DNA of 64,000 nucleotides. Source: a virus. The translations under genes were made by a program, and so were the position numbers. The DNA lies in the IMG/VR virus record IMGVR_UViG_3300033182_000487, positions 49,149 through 113,148 of that record. One strand, given 5' to 3'. Each line of letters begins with the position of its first letter. Positions within the stretch are counted from its first letter, which is position 1. Below are positions 57,614-64,000 of the stretch, in pieces. The notes under the pieces are model-generated. The model ran no database searches. It worked only from the letters and a program-made list of their open reading frames with translations, and had not been told where the DNA came from.

Positions 57614-58486
57614 ATGTCTGTGAACAACAGCGTAAAGGCGAAGTTGATCAGCGAGTACATCGGCACTGCGTCCGGTCGTGCAAAGTTGGCTGCTTCGATG
57701 ACCCAGCCCCTCCGTCTTCGTCGCGACTACATGGCCGTTGGCCGGAAGACATTTCTTGTGGAGCAGTTGCCTGATGGCGCGCTCCCGATCTACGACAAGG
57801 ATGCGGACGTCACCGCATACGTCGTCGGCGAGGAGGGCGAGAACATCATCGCCGTCACCAAGCCGCGTCGTGTGATCTTCCCGCTCTTTGAGATCGCGTC
57901 CAACCCCGAGATCCCGCTCACCCAGATCAAGGAGCGCCGCTTCGACCTGATCGAGCGTGCTCAGGATCTGGCTCGTGCCCAGATCCAGGCTGCGGAAGAC
58001 GAGCGTGTCTTCGCCGTCCTCGATGCCATCGCCACCAACGGCTTCGACAGCGTGGGAGCCGTCAACGCGGACATCCCCGTCGTCGCTCCCCTCAGTGGTG
58101 ACGTCCTCGCCGACGCATTCAGCCTGATCGAGCGCCATGATCTGCGGGTTGCCCGTGTGTTCATGAACGCCCGTGACTACGCTGACCTGCGGAAGTTCGG
58201 ACGCGACATCCTGGACATCGAGACCCAGCGCGACCTGCTCAAGACCGGTCTGATGGCTACCCTCTGGGGTGCCCAGATCATCGTCAGCCGCCTGGTTCCC
58301 GTGGGCACGGTCTACGTCTGCTGCGAGCCGGAGATGTTCGGTCGGATGCCTGTCCGCACGGAACTCACGGTCCTCAGCGCCGACGACCCGAAGGCCCGTA
58401 CCATCGGTTTCTCGTGCTTTGAGAACCTCGGTATCGGCGCGTTCAACCCTCGCGGTCTGGTCCGTCTGACCATCACCCGTCCGTAG
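57614..58486 (+). CDS. Major capsid protein (HK97-type)
   Basis: 290 residues; ribosome site CAGGAG. The sequence fits a short HK97-fold capsid protein: an N-terminal helix, an E-loop-like strand region (LPIYDKDADVTAYVV), the spine helix (FDLIERAQDLARAQIQAAED), a P-domain and A-domain with LARVFMNARDYADLRKFG, a GLMATLWGAQIIVSRLVP strand pair and the C-terminal strand ending LVRLTITRP. A strong terminator follows and a stable leader precedes, as expected of the most expressed gene. A protease site may lie early in the chain but is not visible. Confidence 0.8.
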   Translation: MSVNNSVKAKLISEYIGTASGRAKLAASMTQPLRLRRDYMAVGRKTFLVEQLPDGALPIYDKDADVTAYVVGEEGENIIAVTKPRRVIFPLFEIASNPEIPLTQIKERRFDLIERAQDLARAQIQAAEDERVFAVLDAIATNGFDSVGAVNADIPVVAPLSGDVLADAFSLIERHDLRVARVFMNARDYADLRKFGRDILDIETQRDLLKTGLMATLWGAQIIVSRLVPVGTVYVCCEPEMFGRMPVRTELTVLSADDPKARTIGFSCFENLGIGAFNPRGLVRLTITRP

Positions 58487-58515
58487 TCGAAAAAACCCTT
58501 CTGAGGGGCGTTTTC

Positions 58516-58548
58516 AAAACCCCGGTAGGGCAACCTACCGGGGTTTTT
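58516..58548 (+). terminator. Strong terminator after the major capsid gene
   Basis: A perfect 14-bp stem (58516-58529 with 58534-58547), GCAA loop and a T run. A weaker hairpin with poly-A/T flanks (58490-58514) precedes it. Confidence 0.9.
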
Positions 58549-58618
58549 CGCGTTTATATGTGTTGGATTTTCGGAGGGTTGGTCCATTTTCAGGCCCTCT
58601 TTGATTTAGCCCCTTTGC

Positions 58619-58697
58619 GTATACCTGTCTGAAACACTGCCGGGTTGTATACGTTTGCGGAGATTTCGCGGCTTCGGTACAATGGCAGCATGTATAC
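58619..58697 (+). promoter_or_regulatory. Three GTATAC palindromes upstream of the methyltransferase fusion
   Basis: GTATAC at 58619, 58647 and 58692, the last overlapping the start codon at 58690. Such AT-rich palindromes are rare in this GC-rich sequence. They could be operator sites for autoregulation or sites of methylation. Confidence 0.4.
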
Positions 58698-60639
58698 TCT
58701 CGATGACCTCACACCAGACCTTCTTCGCCGCTTGTACTGCGATGACCTTCTCACGGAGAAGGTCATCGCGGAGCGGTACGGGACATACCAAGTCAAGATC
58801 AACCGGCTTCGGAAGAAGTGGGGGATCACGACACTCGGCAAGACAGGAAGACGTACAGCGTCCCTGTCACCACTGACGGACAAGCAGCGTGATCTGGTGT
58901 TGGGATCGTTGCTGGGAGATGGCTACTTGATGACTCCAAGTGATGCCACCGCCGCGTTCTGTGAGTCACATTCACAGAAGCAGTCCGCATACCTCCGCTG
59001 GAAAGGGGGCATCCTCGGAGATCATGTTTCCAGTTACACGCCCACCACCAAACAGAGTGGGGGCAAGGTGTTCCGAGGGGAACGCCTTACGGGTGTGGCC
59101 AGCACGCATATGCGTGAGTTCTACGACTTGTTCTATGCCCGGAATCCCGACGACAAGAGGATGTTCCCGTCGGATCTCTACAAGAGGCTCACGCCGTTTT
59201 CGTTGGCAGTCTGGTTTATGGACGATGGGAGTCTGATGGCTCGTTACCATCCCCGGATCACATTCGGCCTCGACGCCTTGAGCCTCAAGCGTGCGCTTCG
59301 TGCGCTTCGTGCTCTGGGGTTGAAGCCCAAGGTGCATGATGGCAACAGGGCACAGACGATTACATTTCCCGGTCAAGGCAAGGACTTCTTCGACCTTGTT
59401 TCTCCTCATGTGCCCGAGTGCATGGCGTACAAGTTGCCCTCGGAGGACACGCCCCGGCGTTTGGTGGACGGGAACGCCAAGAAGTTGAGTCCAGATCGGG
59501 CACGGGCTCTCTATGAAGGGGGAATGTCTCTGGGCGAACTCGCCTCTCTGTACGGGGTGGGGAGGTCTACCGCGAAGCGTAGGGTGCTTGCTGGAGGTGG
59601 GAGCCTTCGCGGTGCGGGACGCAAAGCACGGTCTTACTCACGGGAAGCGGCGGACGAGGTGTTGTCAGCGTACTCCCCGAAGGATTGGCCGACACTTCCC
59701 GACTCCCGCAAGGATCAGTGGGTCGATGAGGTCTTTGCCGTGCTCCGAAGCACTGGCTTTCCTGCTCCTGTCCCCTTGTCCGACAAGTCTTTCGACCGTG
59801 ATGTGGAGTTGGTTCGGCTGACCCAGTACCGGGTTGAGGACGAGACTTTGCATCCGTGGTCGGTGTCTGGCAACAGGGCTTGCCTCCCTTACTTCCCGAA
59901 CCGATACAAGGCGGCATCTCGCGGAGTTCGGACAGCGTTTGAAGCATGGCATGACGACAAGGTGTTGCGGTGGGCTATCCGATTCCAGTTGGATGCCGGT
60001 GATCCTGTTCTCCCGCACCGGGTCTTGCGTGCTGTGACCATGCAGCACCGCACCCCCAGTGTGTTTCGCCCTACGGTGGCTCGGTGGGTCTATGAAACCT
60101 ACTGCCGATCTGGAGGTAAGGTCTGGGACCCGTGCTCCGGGTATGGGGGCCGTTTGCTTGGAGCCTTCGCCGCTGGCGTTCGGTATGTCGCGACTGATGT
60201 TGAACCTGAGACTGTCGAGGGCAACCGGAGGCTTGCGGAGAGGCTTGGTTTCACGAACGTAGAGATCCACGAGTGCCCAGCGGAGCGGTTTGACCCCGGC
60301 ACCGTTGATCTCGTGTTCACCTCACCCCCGTACTTTGACCGGGAGCAGTATTCTGACCGTGACGGTCAGTCATGGGTGTCGCACGGTTCGGACTTTGATG
60401 CTTGGGTCGAGGGTTTCCTTCGTCCTGTGATCGCCACGGCGTACCAGAGGTCTCCCATGCTGGTCCTCAATGTGGCGGACATCCGAAAGAACCGGAAGTC
60501 GGTGCCTCTTGTAGATCGGACGATTCAGACGGCGGTGGCAGAGGGCTACACATTCAAAGAGCGCATCTGGATGCCTCTTGCGCGGCTGAACAGGACTCCC
60601 GAGAAGGCACGGGAGCCCCTTCTGGTGTTCAGCCGCTGA
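58690..60639 (+). CDS. LAGLIDADG endonuclease-DNA methyltransferase fusion
   Basis: 649 residues from ATG 58690 (TTG 58645 is possible). Residues 1-50 have a helix-turn-helix-like TEKVIAERYGTYQVKINRL. Residues 65-240 carry two LAGLIDADG motifs (LVLGSLLGDGYL near 69; LAVWFMDDGSL near 172). A second helix-turn-helix (LGELASLYGVGRSTAKRR) lies near 280. The C-terminal half is an amino-methyltransferase: motif I WDPCSGYGGRLLG near 478 and motif IV TSPPYFD near 543. The sequence has no intein splice blocks. Codon use is clearly different from neighbours, so it is probably a recently acquired mobile gene. Confidence 0.75.
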   Translation: MYTLDDLTPDLLRRLYCDDLLTEKVIAERYGTYQVKINRLRKKWGITTLGKTGRRTASLSPLTDKQRDLVLGSLLGDGYLMTPSDATAAFCESHSQKQSAYLRWKGGILGDHVSSYTPTTKQSGGKVFRGERLTGVASTHMREFYDLFYARNPDDKRMFPSDLYKRLTPFSLAVWFMDDGSLMARYHPRITFGLDALSLKRALRALRALGLKPKVHDGNRAQTITFPGQGKDFFDLVSPHVPECMAYKLPSEDTPRRLVDGNAKKLSPDRARALYEGGMSLGELASLYGVGRSTAKRRVLAGGGSLRGAGRKARSYSREAADEVLSAYSPKDWPTLPDSRKDQWVDEVFAVLRSTGFPAPVPLSDKSFDRDVELVRLTQYRVEDETLHPWSVSGNRACLPYFPNRYKAASRGVRTAFEAWHDDKVLRWAIRFQLDAGDPVLPHRVLRAVTMQHRTPSVFRPTVARWVYETYCRSGGKVWDPCSGYGGRLLGAFAAGVRYVATDVEPETVEGNRRLAERLGFTNVEIHECPAERFDPGTVDLVFTSPPYFDREQYSDRDGQSWVSHGSDFDAWVEGFLRPVIATAYQRSPMLVLNVADIRKNRKSVPLVDRTIQTAVAEGYTFKERIWMPLARLNRTPEKAREPLLVFSR

Positions 60640-60746
60640 GACGTTCTTGCGCGATCTCGGCACGGGCCTTCCGCTCGCTGCTCCGACGGGCGAGGATGCA
60701 GAGCAGATGGGTACTGTCCCTTGACCAAAGGGGTGTAGGAGTTGCC

Positions 60747-61346
60747 GTGCGAATCGCTGTCTCAGGAACCATCGGAGCAGGGAAGTCCACCCTGTGTGCC
60801 CATCTCTCAACCGCCCTCAAGTACGAGGTGTTTGAAGAACCCGTGGCCGACAATCCGTACCTGGAGGACTTCTACGCCGACCCGCACCGCTGGGCCTTCG
60901 ACGCTCAGGTGTTCATGATCTCGCATCGGTTCCGGCGGCAGATGGAGGCTGTTCATGCAGCCGAGAACAAGGGCTTCCTGCTGGACCGTTGCTTCCACGA
61001 GGACCGGGTGTTCGCTGAGGTCAACCACGAGATCGGCCACATCAGCGACCGCGACTGGGCGACCTACCTGCACCTGTACGAGTCCTTCTGCCGAATCGTT
61101 CCGCCCCCGGAGGTCGTCGTCTACCTCCAGACTGACCCCACGGTCGCCATGGGCCGCATCCAGAGCCGTGGTCGAGGATCAGAGCAGGAGATCCCCATGG
61201 ACTACATGACCCGGCTCCACGCGGCCTACGAACGCTGGGCTGAGGATATGGCCAGCAAGACGAAGGTGATCTCGGTCCCCTGGAACGACTACAGCACCCC
61301 CGGATGGCAGGGCGTCTACGACCGGCTGATCACTCCAGCGTCTTGA
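60747..61346 (+). CDS. Deoxynucleoside kinase
   Basis: 199 residues from GTG 60747 with AGGAG five bases upstream. It has the P-loop GTIGAGKST at residues 7-15, EEPVADNPYLEDFYAD near 33-48 and a WAFDAQVFMISHRF helix, all typical of the dCK/dGK/thymidine-kinase-2 family, plus DRCFHEDRVFA (the DRS-like motif) near 84 and a RGRGSEQEIP lid-like segment near 145. It would phosphorylate deoxynucleosides to supply precursors for phage DNA. The open frame extends upstream but lacks a family pattern there. It converges with the next gene, overlapping 17 nt. Confidence 0.8.
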   Translation: MRIAVSGTIGAGKSTLCAHLSTALKYEVFEEPVADNPYLEDFYADPHRWAFDAQVFMISHRFRRQMEAVHAAENKGFLLDRCFHEDRVFAEVNHEIGHISDRDWATYLHLYESFCRIVPPPEVVVYLQTDPTVAMGRIQSRGRGSEQEIPMDYMTRLHAAYERWAEDMASKTKVISVPWNDYSTPGWQGVYDRLITPAS

Positions 61347-61704
61347 GACGCTCGTACACCAGGTGGAAGTCCACGAAGTGCTCTGGGGTCGCCTCTCCGC
61401 AGAAGGGACAGTGGATGGACTTCGGGATGTCGTCCTCTCCCAGGTAAGCCGCCCACACTGAACCGCAGTTGGAGCACTGAGGGGCGTGCCAGGGCTGCAC
61501 CAGCCCCTCCTGCACCAGGACGTCCACGACCATCTGGGCCTGCCGCTCCGGTATCCCCACCTCCCGCGCCAGTTGCGGCACGGTGAAGAAGAACTCCCCC
61601 GACATCCGCTTCAACGCCTGTGGCCAGATTGGCTTCCCCACCTTGTCATCCATCCAGGCCATCCCATCGCAATCCTCGATGTCCCAGACGGATAGAGACG
61701 CCAC
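61330..61704 (-). CDS. Winged-helix protein with zinc ribbon
   Basis: 124 residues on the minus strand, GTG at 61704 with GAGGAG upstream. Residues 37-75 form a helix-turn-helix (FFTVPQLAREVGIPERQAQMV) followed by a wing-like LVQEGLVQP. Residues 78-108 are a zinc ribbon (CSNCGSVW, then CPFCGE). The combination is common in transcription regulators. It sits immediately after 61708-62415 in the same direction, separated by 3 nt. Targets are unknown. Confidence 0.65.
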   Translation of the reverse strand: MASLSVWDIEDCDGMAWMDDKVGKPIWPQALKRMSGEFFFTVPQLAREVGIPERQAQMVVDVLVQEGLVQPWHAPQCSNCGSVWAAYLGEDDIPKSIHCPFCGEATPEHFVDFHLVYERLKTLE

Positions 61705-61707
61705 CGT

Positions 61708-62415
61708 CTACTCCTCGGCAGCCTGGATGCGCTCAAGCATCTCAGTGGCCCGTTGGAGGTCTTCGGCAGTCGCGGTCCCGTCGTCGATGCGGGCCTCGAT
61801 CTCAGCCAACTCGATCTCGTCGAGGTCGGCGTCCTCCGGCTCAGGTTCGTCGTCTTCCTCGGGATCACCTGCACCCGTGATCGCGTCGATCAGGCTGGTG
61901 TCGCCGAGCACCGAGCAGTCAACCGGGGGTGGTGTGGGCTGGATCTGCTCGACGGGGAGATCATCGCTCTCCTCCTCGGCTTCTTCCTCCTCCCAGGTGC
62001 CGTCCCAGTCCGGGAACTCGGGATCACCGCCGAGGGCGTTGATGACCTCCTCCCAGTCGTCGGCGTCCTTTCCGTGCATGACCTTGAGCCGGGTCTCGGG
62101 GTCAAGGGGGGCCAACTCGATGCCGTACATGTGGGTCACGCCGTCGGGGATCGGGGCCAGGTAGAACTGCTTGTGGATCTCCTCCAGCATGTGGATGCGC
62201 CCTGACAGCAGGTCCGCCTGCTTCTGGATCTGCTTCTGGATGTTCGTGAGGGAGTCACGTTCGGCCTGTACCTCCCCCATGATCCCAGCCCCCTCGCACA
62301 GCAGGTCGATCTTCCGGTCGCTCTGGCGCTGGGCCGCTGCGAACTGCGCGGGGAGTTGGGCGAGGGCCTCGCGGTACTGCGCCAGGCTGGTGGTGATGAA
62401 CTCGGGTTCGTTCAT
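61708..62415 (-). CDS. Coiled-coil and acidic-tail protein
   Basis: 235 residues; ATG at 62415 has AAGGAG upstream. The N-terminal 90 residues are a coiled coil (AALQRQSDRKIDLL-like helix, then SLTNIQKQIQKQADLL and HMLEEIHKQFYL). The C-terminal 110 residues are strongly acidic (EEEEAEEESDD, then DDEPEPEDADLDEIE). No enzyme motif. It is the first gene of the leftward pair, divergent from 62561. It could be a regulator or an assembly factor. Confidence 0.6.
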   Translation of the reverse strand: MNEPEFITTSLAQYREALAQLPAQFAAAQRQSDRKIDLLCEGAGIMGEVQAERDSLTNIQKQIQKQADLLSGRIHMLEEIHKQFYLAPIPDGVTHMYGIELAPLDPETRLKVMHGKDADDWEEVINALGGDPEFPDWDGTWEEEEAEEESDDLPVEQIQPTPPPVDCSVLGDTSLIDAITGAGDPEEDDEPEPEDADLDEIELAEIEARIDDGTATAEDLQRATEMLERIQAAEE

Positions 62416-62532
62416 GGAGGACTCCTTTCCGGGACTGTACCCGCCACGAAAGGCCCGCTCTCTGGACCTTTCTGCGGAAAAAACCAAAAAACTTCGCCCT
62501 CTGCTGTCCGCAAACCGGGGGTGAGTCCGTCT

Positions 62533-62554
62533 CTCCTATGAACACACATAGGAG
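62533..62554 (+). promoter_or_regulatory. Inverted repeat covering the ribosome site of the gene at 62561
   Basis: CTCCTATG-AACACA-CATAGGAG, a perfect 8-bp stem. The right arm contains the AGGAG ribosome site six bases before ATG 62561. It could be an operator or an RNA hairpin that hides the site. The 145-nt divergent region also holds an A-rich tract near 62480. Confidence 0.5.
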
Positions 62555-62560
62555 TCCCCC

Positions 62561-63022
62561 ATGCACGTTATCGTTCGTACCCTCACTACTCAGGACGTTG
62601 AGTCCATCCTCGCTCGCCGTCGTGCGTCCCGCCTCCAGGTGCTGGAGAGCGCCCGGCGTTCCGGGATCACCCCCATGGTCGAGTGGTTCGACTCGGGCCG
62701 CGCAGGCAAGGTTCACGCCCATGCCGACCGCCGTCTGCTGGAGGATCTCTCCGTGGCCCCCGAGGCCCGCCTTGACGACCTCCTCGGCTTCTGGATCTCC
62801 ACTGGGGAGGGCGACAAGCGGGCCCCCGACTACTGCCCCGAGCACAGCATGTTGCCCTGGCTGCTCCCTGCCAAGGCCCACCTCGACGCGGGCCGGTTCG
62901 GCGATGCGTTCCTGGAGATCTGCGCCATGAACAAGGCTCTCGGAGGGCTCGTGCCTGACAGCCTCGACCCCAACGGCGACGGGTGGGCCGACGTCTCGGT
63001 CAAGGCCATCCCTTCGGCTTGA
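62561..63022 (+). CDS. Protein of unknown function
   Basis: 153 residues; ribosome site AGGAG inside a hairpin. N-terminal helix (VESILARRRASRLQVLESARRSG), then an alpha/beta middle with LDDLLGFWISTGEGDKRAPDYC, and a LEICAMNKALGGLVP helix. Near the C-terminus DPNGDGWAD resembles a calcium-binding loop (D-x-N-x-D-x-W). It converges with the minus-strand structural gene, overlapping 23 nt. No family recognised. Confidence 0.6.
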   Translation: MHVIVRTLTTQDVESILARRRASRLQVLESARRSGITPMVEWFDSGRAGKVHAHADRRLLEDLSVAPEARLDDLLGFWISTGEGDKRAPDYCPEHSMLPWLLPAKAHLDAGRFGDAFLEICAMNKALGGLVPDSLDPNGDGWADVSVKAIPSA

Positions 63023-63899
63023 CGAAGGAGGACCGGAGTCCCGTCCGTGTACCGGGCTGGGACTCGGCTGCGGTGATCCTGCCCTGCTCGTCCACGGTGA
63101 TGGTGGGGTTGGTGTACGTCGCGGCTGTGACCCCTGTGTCGGTCATCTTGACCTCGACGGTGGTTCCAGGTCCGTTGTCCGTGATCTCGATGCCCGTGCC
63201 TGCTTCAAGGGTCCGGGCGTTGGGAAGGCTCGCGTCCGCTGACAGGGTGACGTACTCGGCGGTGTCCGGTGCCCCTGCACCGTCGCCAGCCGTCTTGCCG
63301 ACGTACCGAAAGCCTACGATGTAAGGGTCAAACGCGGCAGGGGCGATGCCCGTCTCGGTGAAGAAGTCCGACGAGAACAGGAGCAGCCCGTTGGCGTAGT
63401 TGAAGGTCCAGCCGACGGTCTTGTTCGGTCCTGTGCCTGTGGTGCCCTCGGTGGTGGTGATCATCACCCCACCCGCTGCGGGATCACCGTCGTACAGGAA
63501 GATGGCGTAGCCGTTGCTGGGAGCACCGCTGGCCTGCTGGACCAACTGAGGGAGCAGCCAGTTCTTGATCTGGGCCGAAGACGTGTCTCCCGGCGTGGCG
63601 TAGGCGGCGTAGGTCGAGAAGTTGGTCCCCGGCACCAGCGTCATCTGCACGGCGTCTGCGTCGGCGGACAGGTCTTCAATCAGGTCCGTGTTCGCTGCGG
63701 CGTTGGCCTGAGCCTGTGCGCGGTTCGCAGCGGGGAGCCCACGAAGCCGGGGCATCTCCGTCCACACCTGCTCGGCGGACAGGACGAAGGTGAAGGGGAA
63801 GAAGACCTCGTACCAGACGCTGTTCGGGTTGGCGTCGATGACCCCAGCCTGGAGGGCCTTCGCGGCGATGTTGATCCTCTCCAGTTGCGAGAAGCCCAT
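63000..63899 (-). CDS. Fibre-like structural protein, minus strand
   Basis: 299 residues; ATG at 63899 overlaps the stop of the upstream minus-strand gene (TGATG). The N-terminus is helical (FSQLERINIAAKALQAGV), then an FPFTFVLSAEQVW strand; the centre is rich in T, G and N with a TVGWTFNYANGLLLFSSDF strand pair, and the end contains TGIEITDNGPGTTVEVKM, typical of fibre/adhesin beta domains. It begins a leftward structural module continuing beyond the window. Probably a tail or head fibre. Confidence 0.62.
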   Translation of the reverse strand: MGFSQLERINIAAKALQAGVIDANPNSVWYEVFFPFTFVLSAEQVWTEMPRLRGLPAANRAQAQANAAANTDLIEDLSADADAVQMTLVPGTNFSTYAAYATPGDTSSAQIKNWLLPQLVQQASGAPSNGYAIFLYDGDPAAGGVMITTTEGTTGTGPNKTVGWTFNYANGLLLFSSDFFTETGIAPAAFDPYIVGFRYVGKTAGDGAGAPDTAEYVTLSADASLPNARTLEAGTGIEITDNGPGTTVEVKMTDTGVTAATYTNPTITVDEQGRITAAESQPGTRTGLRSSFVKPKGWP

Positions 63900-64000
63900 C
63901 ACTCACCCCCTGTCTCGGCCATGTACTTCCCGAGGACGGGCATGACCTCGTGCTCCATGAGCCTGTAGACGCTGCGCGTGTGCATCCCGGTCTGGACGGA
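63899..64000 (-). CDS. Partial structural-module gene at window end
   Basis: The last 33 codons of a minus-strand gene whose start lies beyond the window. The visible end reads helical (RSVYRLMEHEVMPVLGKYMA, then a short TGGE end). Its stop overlaps the ATG of 63000-63899, so the two are coupled. Function cannot be judged. Confidence 0.55.
   Translation of the reverse strand, partial: SVQTGMHTRSVYRLMEHEVMPVLGKYMAETGGE

Noticed and set aside
60402-60746. Upstream extension of the deoxynucleoside kinase frame
   Set aside because: It overlaps the methyltransferase coding end in another frame; the GTG at 60747 has a good ribosome site and begins right at the expected first strand of the kinase.
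1-64000. tRNA genes, CRISPR arrays, integrase or attachment sites
   Set aside because: Looked for cloverleaf patterns, regularly spaced repeats and recombinase motifs by eye; none found. A dedicated tRNA and repeat search would be decisive.

Overview
The window is a contiguous stretch of the genome of a tailed double-stranded DNA phage with a contractile tail (myovirus morphology). The evidence is a large terminase, portal, prohead protease, scaffold, major capsid protein, very large tail sheath and endolysin, with no metabolic or ribosomal genes. The DNA is GC-rich with strong C/G third positions, many starts are GTG, and genes are packed with ATGA, GTGA or TGATG overlaps. This points to a high-GC host. 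An actinobacterium is plausible but cannot be proved from this sequence. No tRNA gene, CRISPR array or integrase was found.

Layout. About 1-10 kb is a replication and recombination module: the N-terminal half of an SbcC/Rad50-like ATPase ending at its zinc hook, two tandem winged-helix paralogues, SbcD/Mre11-like nuclease, Cas4/RecB-like nuclease, sliding clamp, the separately encoded C-terminal half of SbcC, a TOPRIM primase and a DnaX-like clamp loader. About 9.9-11.1 kb encodes a NusG-like elongation factor next to a sigma-like protein with two helix-turn-helix segments. From 11 to 58.5 kb lies the virion module: many proteins of unknown role, a Dps-like protein, an SNF2-type helicase, endolysin, tail sheath, a C39-like peptidase, terminase, portal, a beta-helix fibre-like protein, a ParB-like domain protein, a nucleotidyltransferase-like protein, a PAP2-topoisomerase IB fusion, protease with intein, scaffold and major capsid protein. 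After the capsid terminator come a LAGLIDADG-methyltransferase fusion, a deoxynucleoside kinase, a zinc-ribbon regulator and the edge of a minus-strand structural module.

Regulation. Two promoter-like motifs recur. Motif A (AGGGGGGTC-N16-GGGTAAG-like) occurs four times, only in the replication module and always with the same 16-nt gap. Motif B (CGGTAG-N5-CTAT) occurs sixteen times, nearly always 25-110 nt upstream of a structural gene. With the sigma-like and NusG-like genes this suggests a phage-controlled early/late switch.

The most unusual theme is the number of enzymatic domains inside the structural module (helicase, nucleotidyltransferase, topoisomerase IB, PAP2 phosphatase, cysteine peptidase, ParB-like, Dps-like). 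Many of these proteins and their neighbours share short arginine- and alanine-rich helical motifs, either RVAxRYxAK-like or LIRLASTLPxG-like. One hypothesis is that these are packaging or prohead-protease signals that load a set of enzymes into the capsid. Two free-standing mobile endonuclease genes and one intein sit inside the tail and head genes, so homing elements are active in this lineage.
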